Positions 19,942-28,108 of a stretch of 64,000 nucleotides of DNA are shown here, one piece after another. How positions within the stretch are numbered: position 1 is the stretch's first letter; every line of letters starts with the position of its first letter. The DNA is from Luteimonas chenhongjianii. Its GTDB lineage: Bacteria > Pseudomonadota > Gammaproteobacteria > Xanthomonadales > Xanthomonadaceae. The notes below the pieces were generated by a model. It saw only the letters and a program-made list of their open reading frames with translations, ran no database searches and was not told where the DNA came from. The stretch spans positions 2,790,001-2,854,000 of the forward strand of contig NZ_CP023406.1 in assembly GCF_002327105.1 (NCBI RefSeq). The letters are read 5' to 3'. The position numbers were made by a program, and so were the translations under genes.

Positions 19942-21732
19942 ATGAGTACCTATCACGCCCCGCTTACCGATATCCGTTTCGCGCTGCACGATGTCCTGCA
20001 GGTCGAACCCCTGTTCGCCTCACTCGGTTTCGAGGACGCCGGTCGGGAAACCCTCGATGCGGTGCTCGACGAATGCGCGCGGCTCTGCGAGACGGTACTG
20101 GCGCCACTGAACCGGATCGGCGACGAAGTCGGCGTCAGCTTCGACAAGGCGACCGGCGCGGTCACGACGCCCACGGGCTTCAAGGATGCCTATGACCAGT
20201 TCGTCGAGGGCGGCTGGACCGGCATCAGCGCTCCCGTGGAATTCGGCGGCATGGGGTTGCCGCACGGCATCGGCATCTGCCTGGAGGAGATGATCGACGC
20301 AGCCAACCTCGCATGGAGCAACTTCCCCCTGTTGTCACACGGCGCGGTCAATGCGCTGCACCACCATGGCGAGGACTGGCAGAAGGACGTCTTCCTCAAG
20401 CCACTGATCGCCGGCACCTGGACCGGCACGATGTGCCTGACGGAACCGCAATGCGGGACCGACCTCGGCCTGCTGAAGACCCGCGCCGAACCCCAGGCCG
20501 ATGGCAGCTACGCGATCACGGGCACCAAGATATTCATCACCGCTGGCGAGCACGACCTCACCGACAACATCATCCACCTCGTACTCGCGCGCCTGCCCGA
20601 TGCGCCCGAAGGCAGCCGTGGAATCTCGTTGTTCATCGTGCCCAAGATGCAGGTGGGTCGCGACGGCAGTGTCGGCACGCGAAACGCGGTGCGCTGCGGC
20701 GCGGTGGAACACAAGATGGGGATCCACGGCTCGGCCACCTGCGTCATGAACTTCGACGGTGCGCAGGGTTACCTGATCGGACACCCCCACAAGGGCCTGA
20801 TGGCGATGTTTACGATGATGAACACCGCGCGGCTGGGCGTGGGGATCCAAGGCCTCGGACTGGCGACGCGGGCCTATGAGAACGCACTGCGTTATGCACG
20901 CGAGCGCCTGCAGTCGCGCGCGCTTTCGGGCGCGAAGCTGCCCTCAAAACCGGCCGATCCGATCCTTGTCCAGCCCGATGTCCGACGCATGCTGCTGACC
21001 TGCAAGGCGCTGACCGAGGGCGGGCGCCTGCTCGCCTACCACGCCGGCTCGCTGGTCGACAGCGCCGCGCATGCCCAGGATCCGCTGGCGCGCAAGCAGG
21101 CCGACGACCTGCTCGGCTTCCTGACGCCGATCGTCAAGGGTTGCCTGACCGAATGGGGCAACGAATGTACCTATCACGCACTGCAGTGCTACGGCGGCCA
21201 CGGCTACATCGCCGAGCACGGAATGGAACAACTGGCACGCGATGCCCGGATCACCACCCTCTACGAAGGAACGACCGGCATCCAGGCGCTGGACCTGATG
21301 GGCCGCAAGACGATGCAGTTGCAGGGGGCGGGTCTGCGGGTCTTCCTCGGCATGATCGAGACCTTCTGCACGACGCATGCCGAAGACGTCGCGCTGGCCG
21401 AATTCGTCGTGCCACTGCGCGCCAAGGCGGCCGAGTGGCAACAGCTGACCCGAAGCATCGCCGAGCGCGCGGCAGCGGATCCGGAGGAGATCGGCGCAGC
21501 CGCGCACGATTACCTGTTCTTCTCGGGCTATGTCGCCCTCGCCTACTGGTGGGCACGCAGCGTCGCGGTGGCCGAGGCCTCCGCGCGCCCCGAGACCTTC
21601 AAGGCCGGCAAGCGCGAAACCGCACGCTTCTACTTCACCCGCATCCTGCCGCGCACGCTGGGCCATGCGGCAGCGATCGCGAGCGGGCCCGCGTCGCTGC
21701 TGTCGATCCCCGACGACGCGCTGGACAGCTGA
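19942..21732 (+). CDS. Acyl-CoA dehydrogenase with extended C terminus
   Basis: A 596-residue flavoprotein of the long acyl-CoA dehydrogenase type (DmdC/AcdB-like length, about 590-600). The FAD/substrate core includes LTEPQCGTDLGLLKTRA, and the catalytic glutamate lies in TTLYEGTTGIQALDLMGRK. The C-terminal extension (about residues 460-590) is the extra helical domain found in this subfamily. It oxidises an acyl-CoA thioester to the enoyl-CoA and passes electrons to ETF. The actual substrate chain is not readable. No ETF or enoyl-CoA hydratase gene is adjacent. Confidence 0.9.
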   Translation: MSTYHAPLTDIRFALHDVLQVEPLFASLGFEDAGRETLDAVLDECARLCETVLAPLNRIGDEVGVSFDKATGAVTTPTGFKDAYDQFVEGGWTGISAPVEFGGMGLPHGIGICLEEMIDAANLAWSNFPLLSHGAVNALHHHGEDWQKDVFLKPLIAGTWTGTMCLTEPQCGTDLGLLKTRAEPQADGSYAITGTKIFITAGEHDLTDNIIHLVLARLPDAPEGSRGISLFIVPKMQVGRDGSVGTRNAVRCGAVEHKMGIHGSATCVMNFDGAQGYLIGHPHKGLMAMFTMMNTARLGVGIQGLGLATRAYENALRYARERLQSRALSGAKLPSKPADPILVQPDVRRMLLTCKALTEGGRLLAYHAGSLVDSAAHAQDPLARKQADDLLGFLTPIVKGCLTEWGNECTYHALQCYGGHGYIAEHGMEQLARDARITTLYEGTTGIQALDLMGRKTMQLQGAGLRVFLGMIETFCTTHAEDVALAEFVVPLRAKAAEWQQLTRSIAERAAADPEEIGAAAHDYLFFSGYVALAYWWARSVAVAEASARPETFKAGKRETARFYFTRILPRTLGHAAAIASGPASLLSIPDDALDS

Positions 21733-21822
21733 CCCCGAACGGCCTCGCGGTCGCTGCGTGCGGCCGCGGGGCGCTTGGACCATTGCACAAACCGTCATTG
21801 ATCGGGTATATGCTCGATCGCG

Positions 21823-22494
21823 ATGGAGGCAGACCGCGCGATCGCACGCTCGATCCCCACCGGCGCCGCAACGGGGCTGGAGTCCGGAGCTTCCTCCAAG
21901 GTTTCTGTACTCGCACCACGCCGCGACGCGGTGCGTCTGCTTGCGCTCGACGCATACGGCCGGGCGCTGAACTGGATCAGCTGGCAGGACGCAGCATGCC
22001 TGTACGCGCGAGGCGCGGTGGCCTGGACGATCGGCGACCCCTGCATCACCGTCCGCGGTGGCGTCTGCCGGGCGACCGGCGCCCGAAGCCGCATGGATCT
22101 GCATCCGATCATCGCAGGCCGCAGCCACGTACGACCCGGCGCGGTCGATCCCACGCCCGCGCTGACCAACACGGCCTTGTTTGCCCGCGACCACCAGCTG
22201 TGCCTGTACTGCGGCCGTCGCGCTGGCCGGCAGACGCTCACGCGCGATCACGTCTCACCGCTCTCGCGTGGCGGGCTCGACATCTGGGAGAACGTGGTCT
22301 CGGCATGCTTCCAGTGCAACTCGCGCAAGGGCGCGCGTACGCCCCAGGAGGCATCGATGCCACTGCTGGCAGTGCCGTTCCGGCCGAGCTGGATCGAACA
22401 TCTGATCCTGAGCAACCGCAACATTCTTGCCGACCAGATGGCTTTCCTGACCACCCATCTGCCGCAACGCCGACGCCAGGAGCATGCGGTTTGA
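21823..22494 (+). CDS. HNH endonuclease domain protein
   Basis: A 223-residue protein with a zinc-coordinated HNH nuclease domain at about residues 120-175: LCLYCG, RDHVSPLSRGG (catalytic His region), ENVVSACFQCNSRKG. This arrangement is the single-gene type common in Xanthomonadaceae rather than part of a restriction system. Its N-terminal third includes APRRDAVRLLALDAYGRALNW. The role (repair, housekeeping or defence) is unknown. No methylase or defence gene lies nearby. Confidence 0.85.
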   Translation: MEADRAIARSIPTGAATGLESGASSKVSVLAPRRDAVRLLALDAYGRALNWISWQDAACLYARGAVAWTIGDPCITVRGGVCRATGARSRMDLHPIIAGRSHVRPGAVDPTPALTNTALFARDHQLCLYCGRRAGRQTLTRDHVSPLSRGGLDIWENVVSACFQCNSRKGARTPQEASMPLLAVPFRPSWIEHLILSNRNILADQMAFLTTHLPQRRRQEHAV

Positions 22495-22577
22495 GCAGGT
22501 AGGCGCGCACATCGCCTGCGGCAATGGCTAAACTCCGGCCTTGGCGCGCATCGCGCCGCGTCGCCGGTACCTCCTGC

Positions 22578-23759
22578 ATGACACTGACCATCGCGCTGAG
22601 CGGAATGGACAACGCGACCGAGACCGCACTGCGCGCGGCATTTTCGGGCGCCAACGCGCAACTGGGCGGACGCTTCGTCCTGACCGCGGAATCCGAGGCC
22701 GCGCACGTGATCGTCGACATGGACAGCATGTACGGCCCGATGAGCTGGCTGCGCCTGCACGCGTCGGGCAAGCAGATCATCGGTCTGACCTCGGCGCCGC
22801 GCGTGCAGACCCATTTCCGGCTCGGGCGCCCCTTCGACGACAACGCCATGGCGACGCTGCTGCGCGAGGTCGCGGCAGCGCAGGAGGTCGAGGTGGATGC
22901 GCCGGCGACCGCGCCTGCTGGCGAGTCCCCGGCAGTCGCGACCGACGATGCCAGTGAGGCGACCACGACACCTGCCCCGGAAGCCGCGCCGGCCGTCGCC
23001 CGCGCAAGCGGCGATCCGTCCCCGCTCGAAGCGGGCGACATTCCGGTATTCCCGGACGAGGCTCCGCGGCCGCTGGACATCGCGCCGCCGATGCCCGCCT
23101 CGCTCGAAGCGTCCGCTGCGGCGCCCATGCCCGCCTCGCCCGAAGCGCCCGCCGCCGCTCCCCTTCCGGAGGCGGAGCCGGAGACCGGTCGCGCATTGCC
23201 CTTCGTGAGCTGGATCGCGACCGGCGCGCTGCGCGGACGCCGGCGTTTCCGCAGCGACACCGGCCCGACGCTGTGGCTCGACTTCGATGCGCAGCACTAC
23301 CACGGCCCCGCCACGCTCAAGCCCCTGACCCAGTACTTCAACGGCGCGGTCACTGGAGATGTGTTCGAGGCAGTTGACGCGGCCACCTGGTCGGCCAACG
23401 CGCTCGTCGCCGGCCCACCACAGCCACTGTCCCGGCTGCTGTGGCTCGGCGGCCTGCTGGAAGGAGACGGCACCACCCTCGTGCCTAGCTACGACCCGGA
23501 GGCGCGCTACCAGCTCAGCAAATGGCCGCAGACCGAACGCGAGTATCCCCGCCACTTCAGGATCGCGACCGCGATGATGAAGGGCCCTGCAACGCTCGAC
23601 GAGATCATTGCGGCCAGCGGTGTGCCGGCTGAAGAGGTGATCCGGTTCGTGAACGCGAATCTGGTCACCGGCTATGCCGAGCCGTTCATCGAGACGCCCG
23701 AGCCTGTAGAGACGCCGGAGCGGAGTGGCGGCTTTTTCTCGCGGCTGCGCCGCCGCTGA
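22578..23759 (+). CDS. Two-domain protein of unknown function
   Basis: I do not recognise this 393-residue protein. It has an N-terminal alpha/beta region of about 105 residues (TLTIALSGMD, then VIVDMDSMYGPMSWLRLH, IIGLTSAPR) whose layout resembles a response-regulator receiver, then an Ala/Pro/Glu-rich linker of about 95 residues, then a C-terminal domain of about 165 residues containing LLWLGGLLEGDG and YPRHFRIATAMMKG, and a basic end FFSRLRRR. The start at 22578 was chosen because the upstream part from 22524 is not protein-like. The organisation recalls pilus or motility regulators such as PatA-type proteins, but this is only a resemblance. Confidence 0.7.
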   Translation: MTLTIALSGMDNATETALRAAFSGANAQLGGRFVLTAESEAAHVIVDMDSMYGPMSWLRLHASGKQIIGLTSAPRVQTHFRLGRPFDDNAMATLLREVAAAQEVEVDAPATAPAGESPAVATDDASEATTTPAPEAAPAVARASGDPSPLEAGDIPVFPDEAPRPLDIAPPMPASLEASAAAPMPASPEAPAAAPLPEAEPETGRALPFVSWIATGALRGRRRFRSDTGPTLWLDFDAQHYHGPATLKPLTQYFNGAVTGDVFEAVDAATWSANALVAGPPQPLSRLLWLGGLLEGDGTTLVPSYDPEARYQLSKWPQTEREYPRHFRIATAMMKGPATLDEIIAASGVPAEEVIRFVNANLVTGYAEPFIETPEPVETPERSGGFFSRLRRR

Positions 23760-23831
23760 CCGCCGCCGACATCAGGCAGCGCGGTCGCGCTGCGTGACGC
23801 CAGGCAGGGGCCCGCGGCGTACAATGGGCCC

Positions 23832-25745
23832 ATGATCGACTCCACGCGCTATCCGCGCCTTGCGCGCATCGACGGGCCGTCCGACCTGCGCCAGTTCGAC
23901 GAAGCCGAGCTCCCCGCGATCGCCGACGAGCTGCGCGCCTACCTCATCGAATCCGTCGGCAAGAGCGGTGGCCATTTCGGCGCCGGCCTCGGCGTGATCG
24001 AACTGACCACGGTCCTGCACTACCTCTACGACACCCCCCACGATCGCATCGTCTGGGACGTCGGGCATCAGACCTATCCGCACAAGATCCTGACCGGCCG
24101 TCGCGACCGCATCCACACGGTCAAGCAGAAGGATGGCATCGCGCCGTTTCCGAAGCGCGAGGAGTCCGAGTACGACACGTTCGGCGTGGGCCATTCCTCG
24201 ACGTCGATCTCCGCCGCCCTGGGCATGGCGATCGCCAATGCGCGCAGCGGCGACGATCGGCGCGTGGTCGCGGTGATCGGCGATGGGGCAATGACCGCGG
24301 GCATGGTGTACGAAGCCCTCAACCACGCCGGCGGCATGGAGCCCGAGCCCGACATCCTGGTGGTCCTCAACGACAATCGCATGTCGATCAGCGAAGCGGT
24401 CGGCGGGCTGACCAAGATCCTCGGCCGCGCCACCGGCAGCCGCACCCTCAACGCGCTTCGCGAAGGGGGCAAGAAGCTGCTCGGCGACAAGAACAACCCG
24501 ACGGCCAAGTTCGTCCGGCGCTGGGAAGAACACTGGAAGGGCATGTTCGTGCCCTCCACGCTGTTCGAGGAGATGGGCTTCCACTACACCGGTCCCATCG
24601 ACGGCCATGACGTCAAGGCGCTGACCGACACGCTCAAGACCCTCAAGGGCCTCAAGGGTCCCCAGCTGCTCCATGTCATCACGACCAAGGGCAAGGGCTA
24701 CGAGCTCGCCGAGGGCGACCAGATCGGCTACCACGCGGTCTCGCCATTCGATCCGAGCCTGGGGGTCGTCGCCAAGGACGGGGGCGCCAAGAAGCCGACC
24801 TATACCGACGTGTTCGGCAGCTGGATCTGCGACATGGCAGCGGCGGATCCATTGCTTCTCGGCATCACGCCGGCGATGCGTGAAGGCTCGGGCCTGGTGC
24901 GTTTCAGCAAGGAATACCCCGCGCGCTACTTCGACACCGCAATCGCCGAACAACACGCGGTGACCCTGGCTGCGGGCATGGCCTGCGAAGGCGCCAAGCC
25001 GGTCGTCGCGATCTACTCGACGTTCCTGCAGCGCGCCTACGACCAGCTCATCCACGATGTCGCGGTGCAGAAGCTCGACGTTCTGTTTGCCATCGACCGC
25101 GGCGGCGTGGTCGGTCCGGATGGCGCCACGCATGCAGGCAATCTCGACCTGAGCTTCCTGCGCTGTGTGCCGAACATGGTCCTCATGGCGCCGGCGGACG
25201 AGAACGAGTGTCGCGCGATGCTGACAACCGGCTTCCGCCACGAAGGCCCGGCGGCCGTTCGTTACCCGCGCGGCACCGGCCCCGGCGTCGCGATCGAGAC
25301 GAAGCTCGAAACCATGCCCATCGGCAAGGCAGAGCGGCGCCGTCGCGGCAGGCGCATCGCCCTGCTGGCGTTCGGTGCGATCGTGCCCGCCGCCGAGCAG
25401 GTCGGCGAGGCGCTCGACCTGACGGTCGTCAACATGCGCTTCGTGCGCCCGCTCGACCGTGCCCTGCTGCTCGAGCTCGCCGCGACCCACGACGGCTTCG
25501 TGACACTGGAGGACAACGTCGTCGCCGGTGGCGCCGGCTCCGGGGTCGCGGAGCTGCTCAGCGCGGAAGGCGTCACGATACCGATGCTGCATCTCGGCTT
25601 GCCCGACGCCTTCCAGCACCATGCCTCTCGCGAGGACCTGCTCTCCGAAGCCGGGCTCGACGTCGACGGCATCCGCGAGGCGGTTTTGCGGCGCTGGCCG
25701 GACCTGCGCAGCGGCAGCAACACCCTGCAGGCCGCCGCCGGCTGA
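23832..25745 (+). CDS. dxs: 1-deoxy-D-xylulose-5-phosphate synthase (Dxs)
   Basis: Dxs (637 residues, full length) condenses pyruvate and glyceraldehyde 3-phosphate to form DXP, the first step of the MEP isoprenoid pathway, and also feeds thiamine and pyridoxal synthesis. The thiamine-diphosphate motif is [15 protein letters not shown]; other hallmarks are [14 protein letters not shown], the Gly-rich SGGHFG near residue 42, and the transketolase C-terminal part with YPRGTG. It is a single gene, convergent with the TraB-like gene. Confidence 0.98.
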   Translation: MIDSTRYPRLARIDGPSDLRQFDEAELPAIADELRAYLIESVGKSGGHFGAGLGVIELTTVLHYLYDTPHDRIVWDVGHQTYPHKILTGRRDRIHTVKQKDGIAPFPKREESEYDTFGVGHSSTSISAALGMAIANARSGDDRRVVAVIGDGAMTAGMVYEALNHAGGMEPEPDILVVLNDNRMSISEAVGGLTKILGRATGSRTLNALREGGKKLLGDKNNPTAKFVRRWEEHWKGMFVPSTLFEEMGFHYTGPIDGHDVKALTDTLKTLKGLKGPQLLHVITTKGKGYELAEGDQIGYHAVSPFDPSLGVVAKDGGAKKPTYTDVFGSWICDMAAADPLLLGITPAMREGSGLVRFSKEYPARYFDTAIAEQHAVTLAAGMACEGAKPVVAIYSTFLQRAYDQLIHDVAVQKLDVLFAIDRGGVVGPDGATHAGNLDLSFLRCVPNMVLMAPADENECRAMLTTGFRHEGPAAVRYPRGTGPGVAIETKLETMPIGKAERRRRGRRIALLAFGAIVPAAEQVGEALDLTVVNMRFVRPLDRALLLELAATHDGFVTLEDNVVAGGAGSGVAELLSAEGVTIPMLHLGLPDAFQHHASREDLLSEAGLDVDGIREAVLRRWPDLRSGSNTLQAAAG

Positions 25746-25770
25746 TCCGGCGGCGCATACGGCCCTGGGA

Positions 25771-26877
25771 TCAGGGCTTCAGGCCCCCGCCAGCCGTGTC
25801 GCCGGGGGCACTCTCGGCGGGGTCGACTTCATCCGGTGCAATCACCGTATAGCCACGCGCCCGCAACGCCGAGAGCTGCCCGTCGGCACTCAGCAGAGAA
25901 TTCAGCGGCACGCTCGCGAAGACCACCGGGTGTTCGGTCATCGCGGCTTCGACCGTCGACAACCACGCCGCGGACACCTTCGCCTCGATGTCCGCCATGC
26001 CCAGTCCGCGCGCGGTCTCGCTCGATGTCCAGGCGGACAGACAGGCGCTGACCTGGGCACGGGCGTCAGGCATGGAGCGCAATGTCTCCAGATCGCCGAC
26101 CGCCCAGGCGTTGGCGCGGGCCGCGATGCGTGGCAGATTGTTCTCGATGATGTCGAGCGTGGCGCGCACGCAGTCGAGGTCCTCGGGCCTCAGGGTCTCG
26201 CGCCGGAACGCGGAGAGTGCGGCACCTGGATCGTCGATCTTCAGGTCGAGAACCGTAGGCGCGACTTCCATGGCGCGCGCCTTCAACGCCTCGGCGATCA
26301 CCGGGCCAATGATGCCGCCCTCGCGCAGGCCGTTCCGCTCCAGGGCCGCCCGATACAGCTGATAGACCGCGATGATGGGCCGCTTGCGCTCGATGCCGCG
26401 ATCGCGACCGATGTAACGCTGCTTCAGTGCCGCCCAGCGCACGTACAGATCGGGCGGCAGCAGGCTCTCGAGTTTCGCGCCGTCCGGATTGCGCATCGCG
26501 CGGAACGCCGATGGCGCGAGCGTCAGCCCCCGAAAGAAACCGATGTCCGCGCCCACCTTGACACCTGGCGGCCCCAGCGCGGCACCGGCTTCGGCGAGCA
26601 CCTCTCGCACTTCCTCTGCACGCCAGGTGATGTCGGCAGGCAATGGCGACTGGGTGCCGAGAATGTAGAGGGTGTGGCCGTCCTCGCGCCGCACCCGCCA
26701 TAGCCCGGGTCCCGGCTGGGCGCCGGTGACGACGACCGTTTCCATGTCGCGTACATCAGAGGGCGGCGGCATCCCAGCGCGGGCCGGCAAGCCTGCCTCC
26801 GTGCCCTGTGCGAATAGCGGCGAAGACGCTACCGCTACAACCGCTGCCAGCATCGCGCCAGCGAACCGCTTGTCCAT
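25771..26877 (-). CDS. TraB/GumN-family protein
   Basis: A 368-residue secreted protein with a signal peptide (about residues 1-23, ending SSPLFA). The family motif near the N terminus reads LYILGTQSPLP, where classical TraB proteins have GT-H; here the His position is Gln. The C-terminal ends of both repeats, including FASVPLNSLLSADGQLSALR near residue 320, match the family's layout. TraB/GumN proteins are thought to be metallopeptidase-like. The variant motif suggests this copy belongs to a xanthomonad branch that may not be catalytic. Confidence 0.75.
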   Translation of the reverse strand: MDKRFAGAMLAAVVAVASSPLFAQGTEAGLPARAGMPPPSDVRDMETVVVTGAQPGPGLWRVRREDGHTLYILGTQSPLPADITWRAEEVREVLAEAGAALGPPGVKVGADIGFFRGLTLAPSAFRAMRNPDGAKLESLLPPDLYVRWAALKQRYIGRDRGIERKRPIIAVYQLYRAALERNGLREGGIIGPVIAEALKARAMEVAPTVLDLKIDDPGAALSAFRRETLRPEDLDCVRATLDIIENNLPRIAARANAWAVGDLETLRSMPDARAQVSACLSAWTSSETARGLGMADIEAKVSAAWLSTVEAAMTEHPVVFASVPLNSLLSADGQLSALRARGYTVIAPDEVDPAESAPGDTAGGGLKP

Positions 26878-27065
26878 AAGTCAGCTCCGTTCAACAAAAT
26901 GAAGGCCGAGCATACGAAGGCCCGGCGTCGGATGTGCGCAGCCTTCGAGGAGGCGCTGCCTGGCGTTCAGCGTCGCCCCCAGGCCACCTTAGTAAATTCA
27001 TGCAGACGCGCTCCCGACGCCAGCCCCGTTAGGGTTCCGCCCTTCCAGTTCCTGAGAGCAAGCAC

Positions 27066-27230
27066 ATGACCGACCACGACCAGCGGCGCATCCTGCGCGA
27101 CATCGACACCACCACCCCGATCACCGCATCGGAGACCGACTGGGCCGTCAATGCCGGCTATGCCGTGCTGGCGGAGGACGGTGACATCGATCTGACGGCG
27201 AAGGGGCGCGCCCTCCTGGATGCCTCCTGA
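27066..27230 (+). CDS. Small acidic protein, 54 residues
   Basis: A short frame, ATG 27066 to TGA 27230, gives an acidic protein with MTDHDQRRILRDIDTTTPI at the start and the end ALLDAS. The body contains SETDWAVNAGYAVLAEDGD. Its amino-acid balance is more protein-like than the shadows around it, and a strong terminator follows 18 bases after the stop. The ribosome-binding site is weak. No function is recognised; it could be conserved only within the family. Confidence 0.6.
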   Translation: MTDHDQRRILRDIDTTTPITASETDWAVNAGYAVLAEDGDIDLTAKGRALLDAS

Positions 27231-27247
27231 GCACACCCCGCAAACGA

Positions 27248-27275
27248 AACGGCCCGCGCTTGCGCGCGGGCCGTT
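27248..27275. terminator. Bidirectional terminator hairpin
   Basis: AACGGCCCGCGC and GCGCGGGCCGTT form a perfect 12-pair stem with loop TTGC. It is placed between the plus-strand 54-residue gene and the minus-strand tRNA-Pro, so it can end both. Only short T runs flank it. Confidence 0.75.
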
Positions 27276-27288
27276 CGTTGACACGTTT

Positions 27289-27365
27289 TGGTCGGGGTAG
27301 CCGGATTTGAACCGACGACCACTTGTCCCCCAGACAAGTGCGCTACCAGGCTGCGCTATACCCCG
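27289..27365 (-). tRNA. tRNA-Pro(GGG)
   Basis: A complete 77-base cloverleaf on the minus strand: acceptor CGGGGTA paired with TACCCCG, D arm with GCGCAGCCTGGTAGCGC, anticodon stem CTTGT/ACAAG around loop CTGGGGG (anticodon GGG), T arm with GGTTCAAATCC, encoded CCA. Confidence 0.97.
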
Positions 27366-27375
27366 GAATCTGTGA

Positions 27376-27381
27376 ATTATA
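27376..27381 (-). promoter_or_regulatory. -10 box of tRNA-Pro promoter
   Basis: A consensus TATAAT on the minus strand lies ten bases upstream of the tRNA-Pro 5' end. No good -35 is visible at 16-18 bases, so this may depend on other contacts. Confidence 0.5.
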
Positions 27382-27423
27382 CCGGCAACGGATGCGTCTG
27401 CGCATCCATATATGCAGGCATTT

Positions 27424-27780
27424 TCAGCGCTTGAGCAACTGCAGAACGTCCTCGAGCTCCATTCGCACCTGACGCACGATCTGGTTGCTCAGCGCGGACT
27501 CCTGCTTGGCCCCCTCGCCTTCCAGCCGCAGCCGTGCCCCGCCGATCGTATAACCCTGCTCGTAGAGCAGCCCACGGATCTGGCGGACCATCAGTACGTC
27601 GTGGCGCTGGTAGTAACGGCGGTTGCCCCGACGCTTGACCGGCTCGAGACTCGGGAACTCCGTTTCCCAGTAGCGCAGCACATGCGGCTTCACATCGCAC
27701 AGCTCGCTGACTTCCCCGATCGTGAAATACCGCTTCGCCGGGATCGGTGGAAGTTCTCGATTGCTGCCCGGATCAAGCAT
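27424..27780 (-). CDS. MerR-family transcriptional regulator
   Basis: A 118-residue MerR protein. The winged-helix region begins [20 protein letters not shown] and ends with [15 protein letters not shown]. The C-terminal part is short and lacks the metal-binding cysteines of MerR or CueR, so it may sense nothing or a small molecule. The ATG at 27780 was chosen since it begins the usual sequence [13 protein letters not shown]; it overlaps the ihfA 3' end by eight bases. Position after ihfA is a common arrangement in gamma-proteobacteria, so it is probably co-transcribed. Confidence 0.9.
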   Translation of the reverse strand: MLDPGSNRELPPIPAKRYFTIGEVSELCDVKPHVLRYWETEFPSLEPVKRRGNRRYYQRHDVLMVRQIRGLLYEQGYTIGGARLRLEGEGAKQESALSNQIVRQVRMELEDVLQLLKR

Positions 27781-28087
27781 GGTCCGCGCCTGCAGTAGCG
27801 CCGGTGTAGGCCTCGACACGCTCCTTGAGTTTCTGACCCGGACGGAAGGTCACCACGGTGCGTGCGGAGATCGGGATCTCCTCACCGGTCTTGGGATTGC
27901 GACCGGGTCGCTCGTTCTTGCGGCGCAGGTCGAAGTTGCCGAAACCCGACAGCTTCACCTGCCGCCCCTGATGCAGCGCGTCGCGAAGCACGTCGAAAAA
28001 CGCGTCGACGAATTCCTTCGCCTCACGCTTGTTCAGCCCTACTTCCTCGTAGAGCTTCTCGGCCATGTCCGCCTTGGTGAGTGCCAC
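27773..28087 (-). CDS. ihfA: Integration host factor subunit alpha
   Basis: IhfA (104 residues; usual length about 99) forms with IhfB the nucleoid protein that bends DNA at specific sites in recombination, replication and sigma-54 transcription. The HU/IHF signature is [20 protein letters not shown], with [19 protein letters not shown] at the N terminus. It lies 21 bases after pheT in the translation cluster and overlaps the start of the MerR gene. Confidence 0.95.
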   Translation of the reverse strand: MALTKADMAEKLYEEVGLNKREAKEFVDAFFDVLRDALHQGRQVKLSGFGNFDLRRKNERPGRNPKTGEEIPISARTVVTFRPGQKLKERVEAYTGATAGADHA

Positions 28088-28108
28088 GCTGCAACTCCCT
28101 GCGAGGCC

